A stretch of DNA of 7,275 bases from an uncultured Mycoplasmataceae bacterium. Lineage in GTDB: Bacteria; Bacillota_I; Bacilli_A; Mycoplasmatales; Mycoplasmoidaceae. Under the pieces are notes generated by a model. It ran no database searches. It saw only the letters and a list, made by a program, of their open reading frames with translations, and was not told the DNA's origin. The position numbers were made by a program, and so were the translations under genes. This document shows, one piece after another, positions 1 through 7,275 of this stretch (position 1 is its first letter; every line of letters begins with the position of its first letter). Location: assembly GCA_949299825.1 (NCBI GenBank), contig CASGBP010000084.1, positions 1 through 7,275 of the forward strand, given 5' to 3'.

Positions 1-558
1 ATTCCAATTATTGGACCATCGTTATCAATGATTTATGCCCATTATTGTTTAGGAAAAGTAAAAAGTCTAAGAACAAAAGATGAGATTTTATTTCGAAATT
101 GTAGAAAAATGGTGCAATTGTTTGGTTATTTTATTTGACCAATTATATTTTTATCAATTTGAACTCTTTTATCTTATTTAATTGCTGACTTTAGTATTAA
201 TAATGAAAATGTATTGCTTTACAACCTATATCAATATGGTAGGGTAGGGGCATATGCTGCAAATTGAAACAATATTTTCTTAAGTCCTGTGGTGAATGCA
301 AGTGATTTTTGAATAGGTCTCTCGAACTTTTTTGGAGGTCTATTCTCCATTTTTGTGTTCCCATTATTACCAGGTCCACAATTTGGTGTTGTCAATGCTT
401 CGATTGGTTGTAACATTATATTTATATTATCAATAGTAGTTTTAACTGTTATGAACCCAATTAATTTGTTTTGTACATTCTTAATCAATAGACCAGTCTT
501 GAGATTTACTATTGTGTATGAATCAAGTAGCATTTATAGATATCGTTCATCACATTAA
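1..558 (+). CDS. C-terminal part of an unrecognised multi-pass membrane protein (5' end outside window)
   Basis: Frame 1 is open from the first base to a TAA at 556-558, giving 185 residues once TGA is read as Trp (for example in FIWPII near residue 46 and DFWIG near 104). The start lies upstream of the window. I see at least three hydrophobic stretches likely to be membrane helices, at about residues 39-62, 104-127 and 136-162, and a possible fourth at the extreme left edge. A basic loop (about residues 19-37, several K and R) separates the first two and is probably cytoplasmic. A glycine/proline-rich turn (LLPGPQFG, about 122-129) precedes the last helix, and the tail is short and polar (ends YRSSH). 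I do not recognise the family. A transporter or permease is possible, but no signature supports a substrate. A terminator hairpin follows 25 bases after the stop, so this is probably the last gene of its transcript. Confidence 0.8.
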
Positions 559-583
559 TACATAACTTAAAAATTAATATAAA

Positions 584-620
584 AAATAACTACTTATTTT
601 TTAAATATAAGTGGTTATTT
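584..620 (+). terminator. Rho-independent-type terminator hairpin after the membrane protein gene
   Basis: An inverted repeat pairs 584-597 (AAATAACTACTTAT) with 607-620 (ATAAGTGGTTATTT) around a 9-base loop. This makes a 14-pair stem with one G-U pair and no unpaired bases. The downstream tail (621-640) is AT-rich with several Ts but has no long T run, so the U-tract is weak. It lies between the stop at 558 and the helicase promoter, the expected place for a + strand terminator. The stem is mostly A-T, as is usual in this genome type. Confidence 0.7.
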
Positions 621-637
621 ATTGTCTAATTTATAAA

Positions 638-646
638 TGTTATAAT
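638..646 (+). promoter_or_regulatory. Extended -10 promoter of the SNF2-family gene
   Basis: TGTTATAAT is a perfect extended -10 (TG, one base, TATAAT at 641-646). The nearest -35-like hexamer, TTGTCT at 622-627, is only 13 bases upstream, too close for a normal spacer, so the TG extension probably carries recognition. Transcription would be expected to start about 6-7 bases after the hexamer, near 652-653. That leaves a 5' leader of only about 5 bases before the ATG at 658. Confidence 0.65.
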
Positions 647-652
647 GGTTAA

Positions 653-673
653 ATGCTATGCAACTTGAATTAA
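653..673 (+). other. Six-codon mini-ORF overlapping the helicase start (doubtful)
   Basis: An ATG at 653 opens a six-codon frame (MLCNLN, stop TAA 671-673) that is out of frame with, and overlaps, the helicase ATG at 658. Its ATG sits where transcription is predicted to begin, so a leaderless ribosome could start on it. It may be pure chance, as short frames like this are frequent; it is listed only because of its position. Confidence 0.2.
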
Positions 674-2040
674 GACAATATCAAATAGAGGGAATTAATA
701 ACATAAAACAAAAAAAGAATTTTGGAATATTTTGACAACAAAGACTTGGAAAAACAATTGTTGGAATCAAGGCGGTTGAAGAACATAAGAAAGTAATTTT
801 TGCTGTTCCAAATAATACTATTTTGCACTGATTTATTGAAATAATAAACAATTGTTATGACAAAAATGTAAAAATTTCTCCAAAAGAAAAATCAAAACGT
901 ATGAAATTATATGATGAGTTTAACAATTCAGAAGAAATGTGACTAGTTATATCATATGATGTTATTGCTCAAGATTTTTACAATAAAAAAGTAGTATTTA
1001 ACAATTTTGATTACATTGTACTTGATGAAGCTCATTTTTTAAGAAATAGCAAATCAAAAAGAACGAAAGGAATCTTAAAAATTAGATTAGCTGCAAAATA
1101 TGCATTAGCATTAAGTGGAACACCTGCAGTTAATAATGCTATTGATATTTTAAAAATCTTTAAATTTCTTTTTCCAGAACAAAATTTTGGTTCTAAGTAT
1201 ATTTATAAGAAAAAATATTTTGAAATAAGTACTGATCCTGAAACTAAAAAGAAAAAATGAATTTTAAGAAGTGATATGGTTAATAGCTGAAATCAAATGT
1301 TGAAACAGTATTGTGATATCAAGAAGGTTTATGATTATTTGGAATGACTACCAGAGTTTATTCAAAAAACTGTTGTTCTTGAAATGAAAAATGATCAATT
1401 AGAACATTATAAAAAAATGTTAATTGAATCAAAGCGAATCATCAAAGAAGGTAAGGAGAAAAAAGAAAATAGAACAATAACTCAAATTATTAGACTTCAA
1501 CAAATATGTTTAGATCCTAAATTACTTGATATAGAAGCTAGTAGTATTAAACTAGAATGACTTGATGAATACCTTGAACAACTATTTGATGAAGAAGATG
1601 AAAATGAAGAAGAATTCGTTATTGTTTTTACTAGTCTATCATCAGTTTATAAAAAACATAAATTTGAAATTAGTAAAAAATATCCAGTTGCTTTTTTAAC
1701 TGGTGAACAAACTGACAAAGAAAAACAAAACATTATTAGGGAATTTCAAAACCGAAAAATCAAAGTTTTATTTAGCAATATTAAGGTCGCTTCACTAGGC
1801 TTAACTTTAGATGAAGCTACATGTACCATCTTTTTAAATAAATCATGAAATCCTATTGATAATGAACAAGCCTCATTTAGAATGATTGATACTAAAAAGA
1901 AAGTAAATAATAGGCCTAAATTAATTATTGATGTAATATGCAATAATTCAATTGATGAAAAAATAAATAATGTATTAAATGATAAAAAGGATCGGACAAA
2001 TATAATTTATGAGATTGAAAAATACATTGAAAATATTTAA
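658..2040 (+). CDS. Compact SNF2-family (SF2) helicase-like ATPase
   Basis: The 460-residue protein has the SNF2 core and almost nothing else. SNF2 proteins are ATP-driven DNA translocases. Visible motifs: an N-terminal LRQYQ element (residues 5-9); motif I QQRLGKT (27-33, with K32 and T33 for ATP); motif II DEAH (123-126); motif III SGTP (153-156); motif V ASLGLTL (378-384); and a motif VI region with W397-N-P followed by QASFR (404-408). An acidic stretch (about 311-319) sits between the two lobes. Two departures stand out. Motif I has R where the family usually has G (RLGKT). In motif VI the second arginine expected in QAxxRxxR is D411. ATG 658 is the only plausible start, since a TAA at 643-645 lies upstream in frame and no ATG intervenes. 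There is no Shine-Dalgarno sequence, and Trp is encoded by TGA throughout. No methylase, nuclease or other defence partner is adjacent. A phage-type or housekeeping helicase is equally possible. Confidence 0.85.
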
Positions 2041-2047
2041 TAAATAA

Positions 2048-2707
2048 CTATAATTGTTTCAATTTTTCTAAGATTATACTGATTTTCTTTTGTGTTTCAA
2101 TGCTAGCATCAAGAATGACATAATTGATACCATAAACCTTACATGTTTTTTCTAAAAAATCAACATAAACATCATTTAATGATCTAAAATAAAGTTCATT
2201 TAATTTAAAGTTATCAATTTCAACTTTCCTATTTCTTTTAAATAATCTTTCGATAAATAAATCTCAATCTATTTTTAAAATAACATAAAGCTTAGGTACT
2301 CCAACTGAATACACTAATTCTGAAACTTTGTCAGATCACATTTTGTCATAAAAAGAAAATACAATTGGATCATTTGCCATATTTTGATGAGCAAATAAAC
2401 GGTCTTCAAAAATTGTTCTATCCACAATTGTTATATTCTCTTCATTTGTTATCACTTGATAGTTATCAAATCTTCTTAAAAAGAAATACAATTGAAACAC
2501 ACTTGCTGCAATATTATTTCTTTCATATAAGCCTTTTAATAATGCTTTTTGAATTTCATCATTATCATCAAGTTCTAGTAGAACTTTTGCATTTAGTTTT
2601 TTAGAAAGTTCCTCAACTAGAGTAGTCTTACCAGCAGCTATCATTCCTCCAATAGCTATTACATTTGATTCCTTAATTTTTTTAAAATTATCTAGTTTGT
2701 TATTCAT
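2048..2707 (-). CDS. Deoxynucleoside kinase (dNK / deoxyadenosine-deoxyguanosine kinase family)
   Basis: This 219-residue protein has the expected family size. Such kinases transfer phosphate from ATP to the 5'-OH of a deoxynucleoside in cytoplasmic salvage, which is essential in mollicutes because they cannot make nucleotides de novo. Motifs: P-loop GGMIAAGKTT (residues 20-29); an acidic/aromatic stretch (VLLELDDN, about 42-49) where the family carries its base and sugar contacts; a DRTIFED element (96-102) equivalent to the family's (D/E)RS motif; and an arginine-rich lid (RLFKRNRKVE, about 155-164). The base preferred (dA, dG or dC) cannot be told by eye. One in-frame TGA (2336-2338) encodes the Trp after DKM; read as a stop, it would leave only 123 residues. 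The start ATG lacks a Shine-Dalgarno sequence. The gene lies 34 bases after the DUF3899-like gene and ends 7 bases from the convergent helicase stop. Confidence 0.88.
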
Positions 2708-2716
2708 ACGAATAAC

Positions 2717-2722
2717 ATTATA
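2717..2722 (-). promoter_or_regulatory. Possible -10 element just before the deoxynucleoside kinase
   Basis: The - strand reads TATAAT from 2722 to 2717, nine bases before the ATG. A poor -35 candidate (TTAGAT, 2745-2740) lies 17 bases upstream and overlaps the stop codon of the preceding gene. If used, the mRNA would begin about three bases before the ATG, again nearly leaderless. Chance TATAAT matches are common in DNA this AT-rich, and the kinase could simply be co-transcribed with the opp genes. Confidence 0.4.
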
Positions 2723-2741
2723 TTATTTTTTGGATTTTTAT

Positions 2742-3275
2742 CTAATTAAATTGCACAATCAAACTTACAACTAATAAAGTAATAAAAATAATACTATAGG
2801 TTAGTAATGAAATATAAAACCATTTAGTTGATTTTTCCTTCCTAATCTTTGCATACTCTTTGTAATCATTTAAATTATTAACATCATTAATAGCTGGATC
2901 ACTTGCATAAAAATGCATCTTCTCACTAAGTTTTGACATCTTTATATTTCTAGAAACCTTCATTAAACTAAAACTTAAAATGTCACTAAAACCTGTTCTA
3001 CCAATTAATCATAAAATATTTAGCAAAAATGGAAGGATGGAAACACATATTAATGAATTTGTTCAAACCTTCTTATTAGAAAATATATCTGAATATTGAC
3101 TAAAACCAATGCCGAATACACAAGAAATAGTAATAATAAAAAAAATACTAATAAAGATAAATGGAATCATTCCATTAGGATATGATTTAGGAAAATTCTT
3201 TGATTTTTTGTCCTTGTTTTTTTCAAAGAATAAGTTCTTTCCATTTTTTATTTTATATCCTTCACTAAAACTCAT
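2742..3275 (-). CDS. DUF3899-like small integral membrane protein
   Basis: The frame gives 177 residues. A TGA at 3063-3065 (Trp71) and another at 3009-3011 (Trp89) split it if the standard code is used. The N-terminus is lysine-rich and charged (about 1-35). Three membrane helices follow at about residues 36-58, 74-92 and 152-173. Between helices 2 and 3 is a polar, probably cytoplasmic, stretch. It opens with GRTGFSDILSFS (92-103), which resembles the G-x-FD-x-x-x-(Y/F) element I associate with DUF3899 membrane proteins of low-GC bacteria; that assignment is from memory. Molecular function is unknown. The ATG overlaps the oppF stop by one base (TAATG) and there is no clear Shine-Dalgarno sequence, so translation is probably coupled to oppF. 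The position suggests, but does not show, a link to the peptide importer or simple operon hitch-hiking. Confidence 0.75.
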
Positions 3276-5695
3276 TATTTTTCAACCCACTTTTCGATTT
3301 GATCCTTAGTTGCAAAAACATGATGTTCAAACTTATCACTAACACTATAGAACTTTGGAATTTGCGAACTTTTTCCATAATTTGAATCATAATCTAGATT
3401 TGTACTAAATGATGCTAAATCAACATGTATTTTACCAAGTTCGGGACTGGCTTTAATTAATGACTTGGTATATGGGTGAATAGGATTTTTAAAGATTTCT
3501 TTAGTATCACCTTTTTCCACTATTCTACCCTTATGCATAATTATTAATCTATTTGATACATATCTAACCATTGATAAATCATGAGCGATAAATAAAAAAG
3601 TTATTCCCATATCTTCAGACAATCTTTTCATAATGTTGATTACTTGTGCTTGTATTGAAACATCAAGAGCTGAAATAGGTTCATCGGCAATAATTAATTT
3701 AGGTTTCATCATTAGTGCTCTAGCAATAACTATTCTTTGTCTCTGACCACCTGAAAATTCATGAGGATATCTATAAGCATGTTCATTCTTTAAACCAACA
3801 TCATTCAACGCCTTATAAACATATTGTCTGGTTATAATAGTTTTTAGTGATTTCCTATACAAATTAATTTTGTATTTATTAGTAGTTCTAATTGCTTTGT
3901 ATATATTTATCTCATCTAAATAAGTGTTAAGTTCAAAATTGATTGCAGAAATATTATTAATTTTAGAATTAATTTCTCTTTTTAAAAATTCAGTTCAATA
4001 TTTTGTATCAATTTTATTTTCATTTAAAAACTTACATAACTGACTTTTCTTCTTTTTAAGAGATAAAATGTATGATTTTTGTGCTTGCTTAAATTCTTTT
4101 ACCTTTATTTTAATTAACTGTTTTTGTGCAACAATATGAGGATAGATTTTTGTTAAGAAATATTCATCATTTTTTTCATTCAAATTATCCTTTCTAATTT
4201 TTGCTCTATCTAGTACAATAGAAGCTTCGTCAATTTTTCTCTTATTTGACATATATTCCATTGAACCTAAATAATTATCCTTAAGTTCTTTCATTTCATT
4301 TTCCATATTACTAATTAGTTTGTTGTATCAATCTATTTTGTTTTGCACCTCTTTTTTTACATAATCTGCTTCCTCATTCAATTTTACTAATAACAATTTA
4401 ACTTCTTGATCTTCACTTATACGATTTGTAGAATATAAATTTTCTAAATCAGTTGTAATACTAAAAAACAAGTTTTTAAATGAAGTTAAAACATTTAAAA
4501 TGTCTTCATCAGTGTTTTTATCTAATGTCATTTTATCAATAGCTTCACCAATCTGTTTTAATAGCATTGAATTTTGCAAAACATTTCTATACTTATGTTG
4601 AACTTTTGCATTAATAAATTTTAAAAAAAGTTCTAACTCATTTCCATCTAAATAACTATTTGATTTATTTAAATTTATAAACACTTCTAAAACTTCTTTT
4701 ATCATTAATATTTTTACATTAAATATCTTGTAATCACTTAATGAAGTAGAAAGTTTCTTATTTTGTTTATAAATATTTAATTCCGATTTTAAACTTTGGA
4801 TAGTAGCACGAATAAAATTTTGCTTATCAACAATAAATTTTTTATCAATTTTATTAACTAATTCATTCAATTTTGATTTAATTTCAGCCAATGATTTTTT
4901 TAGATCTCAATATTTATCAGGAGCATAAAGAAGCTTTTGTTGTTCTAAGTACATTTTTTTTGCTTCATAATAATTAGATTCTTCTGCCTTTATTTGCTTT
5001 TTTTCTAACTTTGAATTGTTGTAATAAATTAGTTCTTTTGTTAAGAAATTAAACTCATATATTTGAGGTATTAGTGATTTATAAGAAGATTCATATCCAA
5101 TAATGTTTGAAATAAAATTCATACATAATAATTTAGGATTTTTTTCATCTAATTTATATTCAACAACTTCATTTTTTGCAGTCTTAAATACATTAATAGC
5201 CTTATCATAGAATGATATTAAATATTTGTTATTCAAATTGTAGTCTTGGTATTGAAAAAGATTTTGAAAATATGGATTAATTTTTAAACTAATTTGCACT
5301 AAATCATTAACATCTTTTTTAATTACTTTATTGATAAATAATGGTTCTGCAATAATTGATAATATTGTTTTTTTAGGATTCAATGATGACATAGGATCTT
5401 GAAAGATCATTGACATGTTTTTTGAAAGTCATTTTCTATCATTATTTGAGAAATTTTTATTATTGATTATCTTACCATCAAAGTTAATGATCCCTGATGT
5501 TGAATCATATAATCTTATTATACATTTTCCTGTAGTGGATTTTCCACTACCTGATTCACCGATAATACCAAAAAAATCTTTTTCATAAACATCAAAATTT
5601 ATGTCATCAAGAACTTTAACTAAATTACCTGATTTAACAAAATATTTCTCTAAATTATTAATAGATAAAATTTTCTTTTTTTCTTTATTATCCAT
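3275..5695 (-). CDS. oppF: Oligopeptide ABC importer ATP-binding protein OppF with a giant internal insert
   Basis: OppF is one of the two cytoplasmic ATPases that power OppBC peptide import. At 806 residues it far exceeds the usual 300-350. Order of parts: Walker A GESGSGKST (46-54); Q-loop FQDPMSSLNP (98-107); IAEPL (about 113-119); an insert of about 490 residues to around residue 610; then VGLKNEHAYRYPHEF leading into signature SGGQ (648-651), Walker B LIIADE (667-672), D-loop SALD (675-678), H-loop His705 and the HPYT element (740-743). The insert is rich in K, N, L, I and E with long predicted helices, falls in the helical subdomain and contains no known motif. The frame is continuous; TGAs at 5429, 4907, 4328 and 3995 encode Trp. 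The C-terminus lacks the cysteine cluster found in many Opp/Dpp ATPases. The ATG overlaps the oppD end by 8 bases and has a good ribosome site. Mycoplasma OppF proteins of about 850 residues are known to me, so this fits a lineage feature. Confidence 0.93.
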
Positions 5696-6905
5696 TAAGT
5701 GCTCCTTTTTTTAAATTGATTGATTTTTTAGCTATTTTTATTTTTGTTAATATCTCACTTGGAATATTGATCTTTGGAGCTTGAGGATGCAATAATCATG
5801 TAGCTGCAAAATGGGTATCTGATATTTTAAATAAAGGCGGCTCTTTTTCAAAATCAATTTTCATTGCATATTTATTTCTTGCCGCAAAAGCATCACCCTT
5901 TGGTGGGGAAATCATATTTGGAGGTGTTCCTGAAATAGAAGATAACTCTTGACTATCAATATTTTCTGGAATTGATCCAATTAATGCTCAAGTATATGGA
6001 TGGCATGGTCTAGTAAAAATATCTTGAATTGTTCCTTTTTCAATAATTTTTCCAGCATACATTACATATATGTAATCACATAAATTGGCAACTAAAGCAA
6101 TGTTGTGACTAATAAAAATAATTGATACCTTTAAATAATCCCTCAATTTTTTAATCAAATCAATAACCTTTGCTTGAATAGTAACATCAAGTGCAGTTGT
6201 AGGTTCATCGGCAATGATTATATCAGGTTCACCAATGATTGTCATAGCAATAACTATTCTTTGTCTCATACCCCCTGAAAACTCATGAGGAAAAGATTTT
6301 ATTGCCTCTTCTGGATTATTTATCCCAATAAAATTTAAAACATCAATCATCCTTTTGTACATATTTGCTTTTTTGATACTTGAACGATAATTATTTTTTG
6401 CATCTGAAATAGCTAAATGTTTATTTTTGATTGCATCACTTTCTAAGATGTTTGCTATAGTACTATCCAATTTTCTTTTTTGAGTAATTTTTATTGCATC
6501 TAGAATTTGATGTTTTATTCTTTTTGTAGGATCTAATGCCATAAGTGGATCTTGTGGTATATAACCAACCTTTGTGCCTCTAATATAAGGTCATTGATTT
6601 TTGGTTAAAGATAAAATGTCAATGTTATTAAGATTGATAACATCAGCAGTAGTTTTTGATCCTTCATTAAATCCTATTATTGATTTAACACTAACCGATT
6701 TACCACTACCAGATTCACCAACTAATCCTATTATCTCACCCTTTTTTAACGAAATATCAATTCCTCTAACAGCTTGTACATAACCAATTTTATTTTTAAA
6801 CATAACATTTAAATTTTTGATGTTTAAAATTTGATTTTCCTTTAAAATCTTTTCAGGTTCTTTATGATAATTTTTTTTAGTTAAAGTTTTATTGATAATT
6901 CTCAT
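5688..6905 (-). CDS. oppD: Oligopeptide ABC importer ATP-binding protein OppD
   Basis: This 405-residue protein is the partner ATPase of OppF. Motifs: an N-terminal extension of about 24 residues; Walker A GESGSGKS (63-70); Q-loop IPQDPLMALDP (116-126); signature SGGM (210-213) within FPHEFSGGMRQR; Walker B DIIIADE (228-234); D-loop TALD (237-240); and H-loop His267 in SHN, where SHD or THD is more usual. The Q-loop-to-signature distance is about 92 residues, some 25-30 longer than typical, so OppD carries a small insert at the same site as the giant one in OppF. The C-terminal oligopeptide domain has GTPPN and PPKGDAFAARN. Positions that are cysteines in Fe-S-type relatives are D and N here, which I believe is the Gram-positive pattern. 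It ends with SDTHFAATWLLH and a basic tail. TGAs at 6591 and 5988 encode Trp. The gene starts one base after the oppC stop and overlaps oppF by 8 bases. Confidence 0.93.
5701..5708 (-). promoter_or_regulatory. Shine-Dalgarno site of oppF
   Basis: The - strand reads AAAGGAGC, with AGGAG at 5706-5702, six bases before the oppF ATG (5695-5693). It lies inside the last codons of oppD and fixes the oppF start. It contrasts with the helicase, kinase and DUF3899-like genes, which show no such site. Confidence 0.8.
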
Positions 6906-6906
6906 T

Positions 6907-7275
6907 TTAATCTCCTGTTACCTTTGGATCTAATGAATCATTTAAATTATTTGAAATTATTTGAGCAGATAAAGTAATCAGTACAATCATAATAGTTGGG
7001 CCCAATAAAAGATGAGGGTATGGATTTAATCGTGCAGTTTGAATCATTGTTCCAAGACTTATTTCATCGCTTGATTTTAAACCTAAAAATACCAATGATG
7101 CTTCAAAGAAAATTATTCTTGGTATCATGTTTACCAACCTAACAAAAAGCCTTCCATATATATTAGGTAACATATGACTAAATAGAATTCTTGTTTGGCT
7201 TGCACCAAGGGTTTTTGCAGCTTGAATAAATTCAGCATCTTTATATTTTAGAATATATGTTCTAGCAGTAATTGC
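6907..7275 (-). CDS. oppC: C-terminal part of oligopeptide ABC importer permease OppC (5' end outside window)
   Basis: The last 122 residues are present; the frame is open to the right edge of the window. OppC is one of the two membrane channel subunits. The fragment begins in a cytoplasmic segment and then shows the permease EAA loop: E-F-I-Q-A-A-K-T-L-G-A-S, then ILFSHMLPN. This has the conserved A-A, G and H-x-L-P positions and contacts the ATPases. Next is a hydrophobic segment (RIIFFEASLVFLGL), a periplasmic-type loop (SSDEISLGTMIQTAR) typical of OppC/DppC ends, a final membrane helix (LLGPTIMIVLITLSAQII) and the usual NNLNDSLDPK terminus. The loop and ending distinguish OppC from OppB. 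It ends in TAA at 6909-6907, one base before the oppD ATG. The operon promoter and any oppA and oppB are to the right of the window. Confidence 0.92.
   Translation of the reverse strand, partial: AITARTYILKYKDAEFIQAAKTLGASQTRILFSHMLPNIYGRLFVRLVNMIPRIIFFEASLVFLGLKSSDEISLGTMIQTARLNPYPHLLLGPTIMIVLITLSAQIISNNLNDSLDPKVTGD
6911..6916 (-). promoter_or_regulatory. Shine-Dalgarno site of oppD
   Basis: The - strand reads AGGAGA from 6916 to 6911, with AGGAG ending six bases before the oppD ATG (6905-6903). It is embedded in the last codons of oppC, so the two genes are translationally linked. It supports ATG 6905 as the start. Confidence 0.8.

Noticed and set aside
231..533. Open frames on the - strand (197-379 and 231-533) opposite the left membrane protein
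   Set aside because: They lie opposite a long + strand coding frame, have no ribosome site and show no recognisable composition. They are most likely shadows.
622..646. Conventional -35/-10 promoter using TTGTCT and TATAAT
   Set aside because: The spacer would be only 13 bases. The extended -10 TG is a better explanation.
1588..1614. GAA/GAT-rich run as a simple-sequence repeat that could vary in phase
   Set aside because: It is an imperfect mix of GAA, GAT and AAT codons encoding an acidic inter-lobe stretch. It is not a uniform tandem repeat likely to slip.
1746..1943. 65-residue - strand frame inside the helicase
   Set aside because: It lies opposite motifs V and VI of the helicase, so the + strand frame explains the sequence.
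2365..2604. + strand frame opposite the deoxynucleoside kinase
   Set aside because: It is antisense to the conserved P-loop and DRT regions of the kinase, so it is a shadow.
3109..3309. + strand frame opposite the DUF3899-like gene, and a similar one at 6601-6783 opposite oppD
   Set aside because: Both are antisense to well-supported - strand genes and lack initiation signals.
3275..5695. oppF region looking like five broken pieces, as in a pseudogene
   Set aside because: All pieces share one frame and are separated only by TGA, which is Trp here; I read every gap codon and found no TAA or TAG. The ABC motifs are intact.
1..7275. CRISPR arrays, tRNA or rRNA genes, insertion sequences, phage modules
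   Set aside because: I saw no spaced direct repeats, cloverleaf-like segments, transposase motifs or flanking inverted repeats. Nearly all bases are accounted for by the listed genes.

Overview
The window comes from a mollicute (Mycoplasma-type) genome. It is very AT-rich, and in-frame TGA codons fall where conserved proteins need tryptophan, so translation table 4 applies. Examples are a TGA at the W of the W-N-P stretch in the SNF2 helicase and TGAs that otherwise break OppF, OppD and the kinase into pieces. With TGA read as Trp, almost the whole window resolves into seven protein genes with short gaps. I cannot name the species. No tRNA, rRNA, CRISPR array, insertion sequence or phage module is visible.

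Layout on the + strand: the C-terminal 185 residues of an unrecognised multi-pass membrane protein (1-558), a hairpin terminator (584-620), an extended -10 promoter (638-646), and a compact 460-residue SNF2-family helicase-like ATPase (658-2040). The helicase start codon lies only 11 bases after the -10 element, so its mRNA has almost no leader.

Layout on the - strand, read right to left: the end of oppC (7275-6907), oppD (6905-5688), oppF (5695-3275), a DUF3899-like membrane protein (3275-2742) and a deoxynucleoside kinase (2707-2048). The first four are tightly coupled, with gaps or overlaps of +1, -8 and -1 bases. OppC, D and F are the permease and two ATPases of an oligopeptide ABC importer, the standard amino-acid supply route of these auxotrophic bacteria. 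The kinase follows after 34 bases and may have its own promoter. The - strand kinase and the + strand helicase converge with 7 bases between their stop codons.

The most notable item is OppF. It is 806 residues long because a lysine- and helix-rich insert of about 490 residues lies in the ABC helical domain, between the Q-loop and the SGGQ signature. All ATPase motifs are intact. As I recall, other mycoplasmas also have OppF proteins of about 850 residues, so this is probably a lineage trait of unknown function and not a new system. I see no convincing previously undescribed multi-gene system here.
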